In this document: positions 34,275 through 46,191 of the stretch, piece by piece
How the letters are laid out: the number at the start of each line of letters is the position of its first letter
Position numbering within the stretch: the stretch's first letter is position 1
Assembly (NCBI GenBank): GCA_008828725.1
Contig: MEHQ01000700.1
Coordinates: forward strand, 357,331 to 421,330
Length of the DNA: 64,000 bases
DNA from: Saccharina japonica
Lineage: Eukaryota > Sar > Phaeophyceae > Laminariales > Laminariaceae
Direction: 5' to 3'
Made by a program: the position numbers and the translations under genes
Notes under the pieces: generated by a model
Told to the model about the DNA's origin: nothing
Database searches by the model: none
The model's input: the letters and a program-made list of their open reading frames with translations, nothing else

Positions 34275-35519
34275 CTTTGGTTGTGCAAAACTTTTGTGCA
34301 TGCGCACCTGTGGCCTGCATAGTGCCGTTGTTGGTCGGGTGCTGCTCGTCCAGTTTGACGAAATATATATTTTTTGTGTACCCGGACATTGTTTCTTTTG
34401 AGAGACGCCGACAGAGCCGGACTGTTGTGTTGTTCGTGTCCCGTGTTAAAACGTGCTCTACTCTATAGGGGTAGCGCGTGAGGCCAAAACCAAATCTGAC
34501 TGATAATTACTGACTCTTAGTAGTATGCCCCTCAACTGCGGCATGCCTCATCGCTCGAATATATTATATTCGTCTTTTACCTTATTTTTCGATTTGTAAT
34601 AGATACTACCTGGACCATGTTTTTTTTGTTCGTCGAGTTGCGCTTTCATCTTCCTCAAAGTCGATTTTGACTCCCTCTTAGCAGTATTTGGTTCTATTTA
34701 CTATGGTCTCCCGTAATAAGACTCTATCTTCGAAGACGTTCTTCAGGCGAGACGCTGAGCTCTCCTCATGTGAGGAGACTCTCCGCAAATAAGCCACCAC
34801 CCCTATAAGGCATTGCATTGCTTGGAACATGGTATCTGTCAGAGGGCAACATGAACAAAAAATGAAAAAAACAAATGAAGTGAGAAACCGAAAGTTTACC
34901 TGGAATTTGTTGCTTTCGTTGTAGGCCACCACGAAGATCCGGATTTTTTTGTTTGGCGTTTCTGTCCACTCTGCTGATGACGAGCACCGCCTGATCCGCC
35001 TCGCCTCTCGCCTCGCCTCGCCTCGCCTATCCCCACGTCTCTACCCCCACGCCTTATTATTCCGCCGTACGACGCTTGTTTTGTTTTGTTTTGTTTTCTC
35101 AGGCCGACGGAGCCACCTGGGGGGGGGGACCACTTGAGGCAGGACGGCACGGGATACATCGGACGGCGTCCATTTGTCGTGACGCTAGCGTGTCTATTAT
35201 ATCGATGAGGGCAGACGCTTTTTTGTTTTTTTGTTTTTTTTTTCTGGAAGGGATGCTTTTTTTTGTCGGATGGTGTTTTACCTTATAAAATAACATGCAA
35301 GAAAAAAAACACAACATGCACATAACCCCCTGGGGACAAATTCCCAAGCCGAGCTTCTCCAACACCCAGAGAGGGCACACCCATCGATGATGGCTGGTGG
35401 CATTGGGAAGTAGACCTCGCCGAGACCTTTCCCTCTATACATATATAGACGCATCGCTCGGCGTTTGTACTCTTCTACCCATGTGCCTTCTTGAATAAAC
35501 CCGGTTTCAAATTCGCCCG

Positions 35520-35670
35520 GGGGGGGAAAGGGTTGGGGGGTGGGGGGGGGGGTGTACTCAACTCGTGCATGGCCGTATATAGTCGTATGCCCATATACCC
35601 TCCTCGCATCCCTACAATGCCTGGACGGACGGAGAGCACGCTGGGTTTTCACCAACCAGGCATACACACA
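35520..35670 (-). repeat. Family J fragment
   Basis: G runs then TGTACTCAACTCGTGCATGG and the CCTCGCATCCCTACAATG block, reverse orientation. Confidence 0.55.
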
Positions 35671-36164
35671 TGCTTGCACCATGGGGGTGAGTTATCTCTA
35701 CGTGTTCACTTCTTCGAAGGGGGTGTCTTCTCTTTGCTGGGTGGGGGTGGTGTGGTTAAAGCGTTCCTTGTGGTGTCGCCTTCCCCGGCGTTGACAAAAA
35801 AAAAGGCTCGGAAATTCGTTCGAAGGCGTGTTGTGTCATCTTAAGCGTTATGCGTACATATGTGTTGGTACGGAGTTCCATTTTATGAAGGCGGGGGGGG
35901 GGGGTCTCTTTGCCGGGGGTGTGGTTGTTATATACCGTTGTTTCTGTTGTGGCCGACTCTTGGGTGTATAACATGCGCGACCAGCACCTTTTACGTACAT
36001 GTCTAGCCGGGTTTTTGTTTTCCGGTTTACGTCTGGCTACTGTAGGGGGCTGTGCAGTTCAGGACGCCCATTGGACGGGGATATACGGTACGTTTGAGGT
36101 TCAAACCAGAGTTTAAACAGTGATTATATTCCCGGACAAAGTGGAATATAAACGGGAATGTTGG

Positions 36165-36400
36165 CCCAGGAGGATGAGGCCCAGGATTTTTTGTTATCTC
36201 GGAAAACAGATTGTGCGTTCTGCACCAACTTCAGTATAGTACCGGCTTGTTCGACTTTTTAGATATATATTTGCCGGTGAAGTATCAGCCTGGGTTTTCT
36301 TGTTCGTATTGTATGCTATTAATGCCAGTTGTTCCTCGTTTTCGTTATAGTGGGGGTGTCCTGTATATTGTGCGCGTCGAAGTGTATCAAACCACGTACA
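36165..36400. repeat. Family Q repeat copy
   Basis: Shares GGCCCAGGATTTTTTGTTAT, GTTCTGCACCAACTTCAGTA and GTGTCCTGTATATTGTG with other Q copies. Confidence 0.45.
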
Positions 36401-37110
36401 TATCGGTGCTTTTTGCTTGTACCACGACCACCAACCAATGTGAACACTGCGGTTTCCCCTCATGGCGAGAGAGACATCGTGCCAATGCCGAAGCATGTAC
36501 CAGTAGTGTTTTTCTAAGTCTTTGCTTTCATATCATGGTTTTGGCTGAAAAAAGATGTGCACGCCCATTCTGCCATGCATACTATTAATACAGGGAAACC
36601 GTGCCTCTGGCTACGTACGCTGTGCAGAAGAAAATTACGCTGATGTGCTTGCTGCATTTTTTTTATTTTATGGCGGATGCATATATGATCTACCTACACT
36701 GTAGTGTATGAGTCTCCCCCCCCCCAGCCCTTACTGAACGGCCATGCTCTGTATTTTAGTTACCTGGCATTCCATCAATAAAAAGCAAGCTACCAGCTGT
36801 AAAGATCGAGAATATCCCCGAAGCCCCCATTTTTTCAAGCTCTGTTTGACACCTCCATTGCGCGTACTCCAGGTTTGCTATGACCCCATGAAAGGATGTA
36901 ATTCGTCTCCCAAAAACAACCCTTAACTTGCTCACACTACATGTACATATCCAGCTCAAGTAGTCAGTAAATTCCTTTTGACCCAAATCCTATAGTATCC
37001 TTTTTTATTCCTATGAGATAAATTTGGTGGGAAGCAGACATAAAAGGGTGTTAGACTGTACGCATAGGTTTCCTTGGTTTCCGTGGTTTCCTGCTTTTGG
37101 GATTTGGTTG

Positions 37111-37674
37111 TTACTTCCACGAAAGATGCTTTGAATTAAATGTAAAATAGCCGATTGGGGGGGGGAAGGTCTGCTCTGCTCCTTTCCCCCCCCCGCNGCC
37201 ACGCCCTGCTCCTTCCACGACCTCTGCGTTCCCGGCCGCTCCTTGCCCTCGGCCTGCTCCGTGCTGCGAGCCCTGAGGGGGTCCCGTGTCCTCCTCCTCT
37301 TCTTCCTCCTGGTGGATGTTTGGGAGCCCTCCCAGACGGACCATCCTGACTCTCGCCTGCTTATTGAAAAAAACAAAGCCCTGATAACCAACAACGATGC
37401 CTGACGGTTCTCTGCCGCTCCCTACTCGGCGCCTGACTCTCCCCTGCTTGTGCTGGGACCCCGACCAGTATCGACTCTGGGTATCTCGCTGCTCCCGCTG
37501 CTCTACTCGCTTCCTTATTCCAGATGCAACTGATCCTACTCGTTCCTTTCGTGCCGCAATATATTTCATTCTACTATTACACCGTATTAAACATCCCCTT
37601 GTTTCTGTGTGAAACCCCCCGTTAGTTATTTTTTCACCAGTGATGTATCTTTCTCCCCGTTGCCCACCAAACAA
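37111..37674 (-). CDS. Uncharacterised open frame, possible exon(s)
   Basis: A 187-codon frame on the minus strand, open apart from one ambiguous base (37198). The part after a CAATAAGCAG acceptor-like site (about 37160-37350) encodes RMVRLGGLPNIHQEEEEEE and a Gly/Ala/Gln-rich tail, which looks more like protein than the neighbours. No family is recognised. It could also be a chance GC-rich frame. Confidence 0.3.
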   Translation of the reverse strand: MFGGQRGERYITGEKITNGGFHTETRGCLIRCNSRMKYIAARKERVGSVASGIRKRVEQREQRDTQSRYWSGSQHKQGRVRRRVGSGREPSGIVVGYQGFVFFNKQARVRMVRLGGLPNIHQEEEEEEDTGPPQGSQHGAGRGQGAAGNAEVVEGAGRGXGGGKGAEQTFPPPIGYFTFNSKHLSWK

Positions 37675-37828
37675 CAGGTTGTCTCTAAGACAACCTTTCT
37701 CATTTTATGAGTGATCGAAGCTGAAGATCATGCTGCACATTGTCGGATGGCAAAGATAATAATAGTAATAATAATGAGTATACGTTTGGGTTTTTCCTAT
37801 TTCTTATTGCGTGGAAGAAAATCTGCTA

Positions 37829-38390
37829 GCTGTGACGCCTGCCACGGTGGTAGAGGTACACCCTGTTTTTGTTTCCCGAGGGCGGTCACCTGAGGAGCTC
37901 TACAGTACACTTATCGCAAGTCACCACAAAAACTGAGTTTGGAGGGGACTAGAAGTGCTATATATACTCGAGGATCAATCCCAATGACGCATGCTACGAT
38001 AGAGGTGCACCATGTTTTTGCCTTCTAAGGGTGGTTACTTGAAGAGCTCTACACCTCACCCCAAAGTGATCATTAAGGGAGGAAAGAAAAAGTGCTATAT
38101 CCGATTGAAAATCCCATGGCCGAAGCAAACAAGGAACAATATTGCAACAAAATTATGACAGTCCGCCGAATTGGGGTTAAGGAGCTCGATCGTTCAGAAA
38201 CCATTTCAGCCAAAAAGTGCTATCTCTATCGTAGCACACGAGCCGATGGCCTAAGTATACAGCGAAACATGTTGCACCACAACAACGAATATCCGACTAT
38301 TTTGGGCTGAGGGGCCCCGTGATTCAGAAAACGAGTCGGCCAAAAAAGTGCTACGAGTACCTCTATCGCCACCGAGCGTAACGTAGCCCA
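37829..38390. mobile_element. Three adjacent M1 copies (fragment, full, fragment)
   Basis: A left-end fragment at about 37829-37975, a full copy at 37984-38242 (GACGCATGCTACGATAGAGG to CTATCTCTATCGTAGCAC), then a right-half fragment to about 38390. Confidence 0.65.
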
Positions 38391-38514
38391 AATCCTCTGT
38401 TTCTAAATAACAATATTGTAGCTCTATGCTGTATAGCGGCCTGATGCTCCACAACAATTGTGTCGGAATGCCTTCTGCGCAAATGCAATACTCGTACGTA
38501 CGGAGAGGGGGTGA

Positions 38515-39000
38515 CTGCCAGAACATACAGGTTAGAGACAGCGCATAACATGTCCGCCTTATATCGGGCTTTCGGGGGGGGTCCCCGTTGGACGTCCCGT
38601 GGGACCCCTCGGTATGTCGCGGAATCTCGCGCCGTACGGATATAGGGCTTTACTGCCAAAACATACAGGGTAGAGACAGCACATAACATGCCCGCCTTAT
38701 CGGGCTTTTGGGGGGGGGTTCCCGTTGGACGTCCTGTGGGACCCCGCTGTATGTCGCGGGACCTCGCGCTGTATACGTAGCGGCCTGATGCTTCGCCAAT
38801 ACTTGTATCGAAGTGCCGTCGCTCGCGTGCAAGCAACACTGAGACGGTTACACAAACAACATCCCGGTGTGTATAGACTAGAGGCAGTGCAGGACCTATT
38901 CGCCTAGTATTGGGCTTTTTGGCGGGTTCCCGTTGGACGTCCCATGAGATCTCGCGGTATCCCACGGTATCCCGCGATATCTCACGGCGGGTTCCTGTTA
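38515..39000. repeat. ~135-bp-unit tandem repeat, about three units
   Basis: Units share CCAAAACATACAG, GACAGC, CCGCCTTAT, CGGGCTTT..GGGG and GTTGGACGTCC. They run into a region of near-palindromic GGGATCC/CGCGGGA blocks. Confidence 0.6.
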
Positions 39001-39124
39001 GACGTCCCATGGAATCCTGCGGGACATCGTGGGATACCGTGAGATCCCACGTTGGACATCGCGGAGTTCCGTGTCTGCCCGCACGACACCCCACGTGGAC
39101 CCCCCGGACACCTCTCGGACCCCG

Positions 39125-39660
39125 AACGCATGCTACGGTGTAGAGGTGCACTACTCATTTTCTGAGCTTCTCACTTAAGGAGCGTCATACCTTACCGAAC
39201 AAATGGTTCTGGAAGAAAGTAAAAGTGCTGCCGGATGAGAAATATCCTGACCGAAGTATACTCTGAAGCATTATGCGTCACAAAAATGAATGTCCGACGA
39301 ATTTGGCTTAAGGAGCCCGATCGTTCAGAAAAAAACGATTCAGCCAAAAAATTGCTACCTCTACCGTAGCACGCGTCGCTAACGGTAGAGGTGCACTACT
39401 GTTCATTTTCTGAGGGCGGTCGCTCGAAGAGAGCTCTATGTACCCTCACCCCCAAAACTGATTGTGCGGAGGAAAGTAAAAGTGCTACGTGTACGTGTAC
39501 CCGCGATGAACATCCGCATGGCCCACTGAAGCTATGCGACGCAGAATGAAAACTATTTCACCACAAGAAGAACGAAAAACCGTCGGTTTTGGGTTAAGGA
39601 CTCCGACCATTCAGAAACCGTTTCCGCCAAAAGGGGCGATACCTCTATCGTAGCACGCGT
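39125..39660. mobile_element. Two head-to-tail full M1 copies
   Basis: Copies at 39125-39378 and 39376-39660, abutting at a shared CACGCGTC. Both have GGTAGAGGTGCACTA-type starts and CTCTATCGTAGCACGCGTC-type ends. Confidence 0.7.
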
Positions 39661-39850
39661 CCCAGGTGGGATCCTACGGGATCGCGCGAAATCCCATGGC
39701 ATGTCGTGGAAAGCCTCTCGGGATCCAATGGGTCCAACGGGAATTCCCACCTCATTTCGCGCGGGAACCCTCCGTGGGGAGCCCACGGGATACCGTGGGA
39801 TGCCGTTCCGTTGGATGTCCCCACCCGGGATCCCGTGAAATTTTATCTGG
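39660..39850. repeat. GGGATCCCRYGGGA quasi-palindrome cluster
   Basis: Dense short inverted words such as GTGGGATCC, GATCCCGTG and CACGGGATACCGTGGGA. The same type of sequence occurs at 38925-39080 and 41180-41930. Confidence 0.5.
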
Positions 39851-40417
39851 TGCCCCCATTCGAATCTCATTTCTCGAGGGATCTTTGGGTACGGGAAAGT
39901 GGTGAACCTTTTTTTTTAAGAATTATAACACAATGGTATTCACAGGGTGTACCGTACGATATATTATGTATGTCCTGAACGCATACGCCCCAAGTAATGA
40001 CATTTTCAGCACTTGCCGCGGATACTCCCGCGAACTCGAGATGTTTTTTTTACGGGCGGAAGCCCACCGCAGCACGTGGGAGTTCCCATGGAAGTCCGGT
40101 ACAACAGTAGGATCCCACGATATTTCAGGTGGGAAATATGAGGTGGAGAACCGGAAAACCGACTGGCTTAAGGCGCATTCGCGGGCACACGCGGGGGCGT
40201 AAGGTGGGCCCTTTTAACACCGCATGCGCACATATAAACAAATATCCAAGTCTAATTTCAAGTAATTTATCCCCGACACGGGAGTGTGCAGGTGAGCCAT
40301 GCAAAGGCAAAGAGGGGGCATAGTTTTGGACCAACGTATTTATGGCTGATCAGAAGAGGGCTTCCACATCAACAGAGAGGAACTATAGATAGGCCACCCA
40401 CTCTATATTTTCAATCC

Positions 40418-40668
40418 GACGCGTGCTACGGTAGAGGTAGCACTTTTTGGCTGAATAGTTTTCTGAACGATCGGGCTCCTTAACCCAAATTCGTCGGACT
40501 TTCATTCTTGTGACAATTTTTTTTTTGAGAGTATACTTCGGTCATGAGATTTCGCATCCGGTAGCACTTTTATTTTCCTCCAAAATCATATTTTCGGTGA
40601 GGTATGACGCTCCTCAAGTGAGGAGCTCAGAAAAAACATGGTGCACCTCTATCGTAGCATGCGTCATC
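40418..40668. mobile_element. M1 copy, best-preserved reference
   Basis: The left end GACGCGTGCTACGGTAGAGG and the right end (inverse GACGCATGCTACGATAGAGG) are nearly identical inverted ends of 20 bases or more. An internal GCTCCTCAAGTGAGGAGC palindrome lies before the right end. Size ~250 bp, no open frame: non-autonomous. The family is not assigned; no clear target duplication was found. Confidence 0.75.
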
Positions 40669-40744
40669 CTCTTATGTGTTTTGCGGTTCGTTATGTTGTT
40701 CGTGAGGCGCTGAACGAGAGGCATAGAGCTCTGTGAAGGCCGAT

Positions 40745-41040
40745 GTAACCTACTGAGCTATCGGGGTAAAACACCGATCGATTACTGAACACTACCCCCG
40801 CCCTGAACGGCGGAATATTAGGGACACATCGGTACCGTGACACGGCCGTATACGTTGACCTACCCGCTTCGTTTCAACACCTGGAGGACCAGCGAGGCGT
40901 GCTTTTCTTTTGGAAACGAACTCGCAAGCGTTTCTATGAAAGAAATTCCCGAAGTGAGATTCGAACCCGGTGTCCCTCGACGATGTCAAAATGTGAAGGG
41001 AGGGTGTTACTGCTGTACCTACTGAGCTATTAGAGGGGTA
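40745..41040 (-). mobile_element. tRNA-derived SINE-like repeat, two heads
   Basis: On the minus strand 41032-40956 holds an A box (TAGCTCAGTAGGT) and a B box (GGGTTCGAATC) about 60 bases apart, with acceptor stems that do not pair, so it is not an intact tRNA. A second head with the same A box (GATAGCTCAGTAGGTTA) lies at about 40775-40748, downstream in the same orientation. Confidence 0.45.
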
Positions 41041-41159
41041 AAATATCGACCGAGTACCCAGACCAGGGTAATCCTTATTACAGCTTCTCATTTTAGGAGC
41101 TCGAGAAAAAAATTGATACCCCCCCCCCCCCTATCGCGGAATGCCATCACTCATATCAT

Positions 41160-41930
41160 AAAGGAGTTACGAGGCGGAAGCTCGCGGGATCTCGTGTGGG
41201 CACGCGCGGAAACTCGTGGGAACTCAGGGGACTTACACTGCTAGAAAACCGCGAGAACTCGCCGGAATTCGCGGGGGACATGCGACGGGGACCTGAGGAA
41301 AACTCAAGGAATCTTGTGGTATCCCGCATGGTGACATCATATGGGACCCGACATGATTCACACTTACACTTCCCACACAGATCTCTGTGCAACTAAAACC
41401 CCGAAGACTCCTAAACTGCAATGTGCCGGGGACTTGCGTGGGATCTCGTGGCGCCTTAGGGAAGTCACAGCCTACGCGGGAGTTCCATTGAAGGGTCCAA
41501 CGGTCATGTTTAGGTTACACGCGCACTTACTGTAGATGCACACACCGTAAATTCCCAAGGGACCCGCGCGCAAGTTAACTTGCCTTCCCACGGGAATAAG
41601 TCCCGTGGGAACTACCGTGGGGGTCGCGTAAGTTTTTCATGGGATGTTCCATCGATGATTTCACCACATAATCACGCGGAAGGAGCGCGAGATGCCAGCT
41701 GCACCTGGCGGGAAACCACGAGAACCCGTGATATACCGCTGGAGTCCGCGGGGTCGCGTGACACCTCCTTATGGTCCCGCGGGATTCCACGGGTTTCCAT
41801 GGGAAATCCCACTGGATATCGGGCGATGACGTGGGATCCCGCCGAGGTAGTATCCCGCGGGCTCCAACGAGATAACCACGGTCCCGCGGTGTTCCATGAT
41901 GAACCGCACGGGGGTCCAGCGAAATTTAAG
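41160..41930. repeat. Quasi-palindromic GGGATCCC-type region
   Basis: Long stretch of degenerate words such as CGCGGGA, CTCGTGGGA, TCCCGCGGG and their inverses on the same strand. No exon is supported. Confidence 0.5.
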
Positions 41931-41984
41931 ATCAGGCTGTTCATTAGGCTACAGTACAGGACCCCTAACAAGAAACGGAGGCTG

Positions 41985-42180
41985 GTCCACAGGCTGCAGT
42001 ATTTTTTTTTAGACTAGGTGCGTTCCGCACAAAGTCCAGGTCGCAAACTTCAGCATAAGGACTGTGTAGTTTTTCCTGTGAAGCTCAGCCTGCCTTCATT
42101 ATTGTTGGTTTGCTTAGTTGAGTACGTGCCCTGTACGACCACAGTATGTACTGTACTGTGCCAGATGATACCGATGTATT
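41985..42180. repeat. Family Q repeat copy
   Basis: Contains GTTCCGCACAAAGT..AACTTCAGCATAAGG and CTCAGCCTGCCTTCATTATTG, as in other Q copies. Confidence 0.45.
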
Positions 42181-43009
42181 TCTATATCAGTACCACAGTG
42201 GTGCCATCTCTGTATCATACAGCTAGCCTGGGTTTCGTATTCGGCCGAAATACAAATGCGCATAGTTGAGACAGCGTCTATACAGTCGTACAGCAAGTGA
42301 CGCCGATAACCCAGTGCAGCAGCAGCACATTACCACCCGGGGGAGAGTCACGACGACCTACTATGTATATATATATCCTTCACGAGGTCATACCCCTAGA
42401 AGGCAGTGAGTTCTGGGTACAGTAGGTACTCGCGCGACCGCGAAGATGTTACTCGTACACGCAGCTTTTTTTGCGAAAATGTGAACTTTGAACAAGATCT
42501 ACACATCGGACACAGATCATCGATCGCCACTTCATTCACCATCAAGATATCTCAGGGCAGATTCATACCAGGTATTTATATCCCTGGCGATATGTGTATC
42601 ACCTTTCACATCTTGTTGCCGCGTGGACGCCCGCATATTCTGCAGTGCAGTAGTGGTATCAGCACACGTTTCCCGAATTGGATCTGTACAGTGCTCACAT
42701 TATTAATAGATGCTACAGAATATCACAACGGCCACAAAACAAACGGTAGATACCTGTGGTCCTGTCGTACAGTACTCGTACAGTAGATAGATCGTGATCT
42801 GTTTCTTATGACACAATATGTGCGAAAATTCGTACTGTAATACATTCGCTTTTGTCTATATATGTACGTACGTAGACGTGCAGGAGAGATCTAAAGATAA
42901 TCTTGTTACAAATACGCCACAACTACTGTTAGTTGTGAAGTACAAACTGGCTGACTGACTGAGTGGTTCATACAAACCGTTGAAAAATATAAGAGGGATG
43001 TTTAAAAAA

Positions 43010-43636
43010 GAGCAGCGGCCAAAACAAGGTATACCTGGTCCGTTTGCGGCCAAAAACAGGTACATACTTAAAATCAAGTCAAAAACGCACTCCACGTGCC
43101 CTGCCATTGGTCCAAAACTCGTTGTACCGGTTTTTGCCTCTTTAAAACCCAGGTATACCTGATTTTGTCTACTCTGCTTGACTTTCACCTTTTTTTGTCG
43201 TTTTTAAGCCAATCAGAGGCCCTTCATAGTTCCACCCTATATGCCTCCTATACAAATGCTGACGTAGGCGGAGACCCCCTTCTCCCTTCGCACCTCGCAC
43301 TACACGCCAGTCGAGCGACACACATATATCTGCCTGCGCACCTCCGCCGAAATAATACGAGATAGAAGGCTCCCCTTCGGGATTGTGGTTGACTTGGAAT
43401 ACCAGGGGTGTCGCAAGTTGAGAAGAGAGAATGAATACAGCAGCAGGCGTTCGTTCCTCGTACTATTAATAGCAGCTACTCAACGTAGCCACCGGGCGAG
43501 CACGAAGAACATGAAAAAACTCTACTTTGCGTTGCAAGGAACGGCAGGTTCGTGGGGTGCGTTTTAAACTTGATTTTAGTATGTACCTGTTTTTGGCCCC
43601 GAACGGACCAGGTGTACCTGTTTTTGGCCGCTGCCC
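43010..43636. mobile_element. Element N, ~627 bp with ~95 bp TIRs
   Basis: The left end GAGCAGCGGCCAAAACAAGG and the inverse of the right end (GGGCAGCGGCCAAAAACAGG) stay matched for about 95 bases, to AACGCACTCCACG / AACGCACCCCACG. Each TIR holds two GCGGCCAAAA(A)CAGGTA units. TAAAAAAG occurs beside both ends. The interior has only short frames. Confidence 0.75.
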
Positions 43637-44688
43637 TATAAAAAAGGCGACAGTTTCACAAACGTAACGGTTGATTATTATGTACCTTTTCGTGGTGCTC
43701 CGACATCATTGATATTTTTTTTGTGTCTTTGGTCTTTAGTCTCATCATTATCACATAAGCGTACTCGTACACACATCGCTCTCCTCGTCCATCGTTGGAC
43801 CAACTTGGCGTCATCGGCGATCGTTGCTCTACTACAGTAGTATGTACCTGCTCAACAACCCCAAGCGCTGCTTTTTTTGTTATTCAATTATTGTCCTCGA
43901 CCACCTCCTCGCCAGGACGAGACTCACCAACGCACGACAAGGAACGCACTACCGCAGCAGCGGTACGTGGACAGCCCACGCGTGTGCCACTTGTCACTGC
44001 GATTAGGTATGTGACGCGCTTCAGTTTGTACTGCGCCTGGTGCTGATGTTGTTGCAGATAGAACCCATGCATCCATGCGTTTTCTACTTTCTGTATTTTC
44101 TACTTGCAGTTTTCTGTTCGGATGACTTTTGCTCCTCAGCTCATTTCGTATTCATATCCTGTCCTGTAGCGTCGGAAACTCTACTGCTGTACGTAGTACC
44201 CTGAGTGGCTTTGTGGACGCGTGACGGTCACCGGTGTAGTCTCACCTCTCGCCTCCGGTACGCGTGCCTTCGTTTTTATCGGGCACTCATTGTTGCTGCT
44301 GATACGCAATAAAATTACGTCACCACATTATTACAGTTGTACAGTTGTCAGTATATCATACGTACCCACCTGGTAGGTCATTTCCCTGAAGACTACGATA
44401 GACAGCCCCGGTCACAAGTATCTACGAGTACTCTATTAATAGTACTGTGCGAACGAAATGCTCGTCGAGTTGCAGCGCATTTTGTCAACTATTAATACGT
44501 ACGCGAGCGTACTCGTAACTCTCTCTCGCGCTCTCGATTTTCGGCATCGGAAGAAGATCCCACAATAACGTTACTCTTGATGGGAAGAGGAGGAACGTCT
44601 GGTGCACATATTTTTGTTTGACCCGTGCTACGATGGAGGTAGCGCTTTTGGCTTAAACGTTTTCTGAACGATCTACAGCAGCGCCTTA

Positions 44689-44832
44689 GGGCCCGAATTA
44701 ACGAGTAAAAAAATAAATTCAATTTGGAAAAAAACGAAATTCAAATTCGCTTTTCATTGGTCAACACACGCACCAGCACCAAAGATCATTTTTTTCAAAT
44801 TGTTTTTTTTTCTTCTTCGTTAAAACGGGCCC
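44689..44832. mobile_element. H1d: 144 bp PIF-like MITE
   Basis: GGGCCCGAATTAACGAG start and inverse end, flanked by TTA at 44686-44688 and 44833-44835. Confidence 0.8.
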
Positions 44833-44995
44833 TTAGTCCAAAATCGTCGGACTTTCAGTCTTTAACTTGTGTTGCCAAATATTTGAGGGTATAATTACGT
44901 CATCAGGTTGGTCATCGGGGTAGCACTTTTATTTTCCTCCGAACTTTGTTTTTTGGTGAGTTCAGTTGTGGAGCTCCTCAATTGCGAGCATTGTC

Positions 44996-45350
44996 GGTCG
45001 CCCCGATGGTCTAGAGGTAACCTCGAACGCTTCTGAACGTTGATGTCTAGAGTTCGAATCTCACGTGGGTCGGACTTTTGAGTTTATTTGCAAAAATAAA
45101 TAAAAAACGGAATCAACTGCTGAGAGCGCCATTTAATAGTAGCGTGGGTAGGCACAATTCGATGCGAGTCGACGAGGGAAGGAAAGGCTGAAGTCTTCTC
45201 GCGATAAAAATGCAAGGCAAGAACCGTAGTGGGGGAGGAGGGAGAGGAGCCTACTTTGTGACCCCGGATCTGAGTTACGACTAGGGAGGAGAGAGAAAGG
45301 AAGGGCGAAGATAATAAATGGGATGGACAAAAAAAAAAAAAAAAAAAAAA
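44996..45350 (+). mobile_element. tRNA-derived SINE with A22 tail
   Basis: The head (about 44996-45073) has an A box (TGGTCTAGAGG) and B box (GTTCGAATC) spaced like a tRNA of the Glu/Asp type, but the acceptor stem is poor, so a tRNA relic and not a gene. The body includes TTCTCGCGATAAAAATGCAA and CGGATCTGAGTTACGACT. It ends with 22 A. Imperfect TGCGAGC / TGCAGAGC at the two ends may be the target duplication inside M1. It should carry its own RNA polymerase III promoter; movement would depend on a LINE not seen here. Confidence 0.7.
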
Positions 45351-46089
45351 GTGCAGAGCCCAGCAAAAACATGGTGCACCTCTATCGTAGCATGCGGCAT
45401 TTATACTCAAACGGTCCTTACTTTTTCCGTCTTACTTTTTTTTCCGTCGACAATAAATAGTACCAGGTAGTGATATATACCTGGTATATGAGCATACGTA
45501 CGTACAGTGTTTCAGTATGCGACTGGCCTCCGTGTATGAATGAATTCACTCACATATATCCTTCTTCCGTACCCACATCACGTTTAGCATAAGTCGTGGG
45601 ATATATATTCCTCTGTCTCTTGTGCATAATACCCGGCGTATGAATACTTTGTGAACACGCACCCGGTATCTCTCGAACTACAGTTTGCCTAACAATCAGC
45701 ACGGACACTCTGACTGGATGTATATGCTGGATGACGATATATATATGGGTTGGAATAGACGCAGTTGTTGTATGTTAGCCATAGGGGGGAGATCGGCACC
45801 GCGGTCGTTACCGCCCCAAGCTGAGCGGAAAGTCTCGTTTGCATGCGCCAGTACCTTGTCTCCAGTAAAAAACTTTTTTTTCACATGTTTTACACACAGG
45901 CAAAGTATCGAATTCAGACCATCGAAAAACCTGCCGAAACTTCTTCCCCACCCCCGCGTGATGTACAGAGTCCATGTACTGTAGTGTAGGTGCTCAAACT
46001 CCTATTTTATGGGTGTCACGGGACTCGCTGCTTCCTGTTTTGTTTTTCTTGTTTGTGATACACCTGGTACTGCTGTGTATACGTACAAG

Positions 46090-46191
46090 ATCACGGAGAT
46101 CACGAGAAAGGACGATGGCACCCCAGCTACAAGACCAAGGACGCTCGACCATGCAGGACGCCGACAAACGTCGGGCGGGTCTGAACGGCAC
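46090..46191 (+). CDS. Gene 3 candidate 5' exon
   Basis: A GC-rich block between a TACAAG acceptor and a GGCAC|GTGAGA donor. In the frame that leaves phase 2, matching the next exon, it reads TMAPQLQDQGRSTMQDADKR and ends GLNG(T). It is low in hydrophobics and polar like the rest of gene 3. The acceptor is weak, and a second frame is also open, so this exon is less certain than those downstream. Confidence 0.4.

Larger units (their letters stand above)
44618..45397. mobile_element. M1 copy with two nested insertions
   Basis: M1 starts GACCCGTGCTACGATGGAGG, is interrupted by H1d at 44689-44832, resumes with CCAAAATCGTCGGACTTTCA, is interrupted again by a SINE (44996-45350) and ends CACCTCTATCGTAGCATGCG. 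Confidence 0.75.

Noticed and set aside
34920-34975. ATCCGGATT block after GTTGTAG, similar to the start of the OTU third exon
   Set aside because: The match is about nine bases, too short to call a duplicate.
35103-35215. Possible exon after a TTTTCTCAG acceptor (ADGATWGGG...)
   Set aside because: Good acceptor, but the G run makes the frame unreliable, no donor fits, and the peptide has no recognisable pattern. It could be a decayed OTU piece, not provable by eye.
44996-45073. A functional tRNA gene
   Set aside because: A and B boxes are present but acceptor and T stems pair poorly and it is fused to a SINE body with an A tail.
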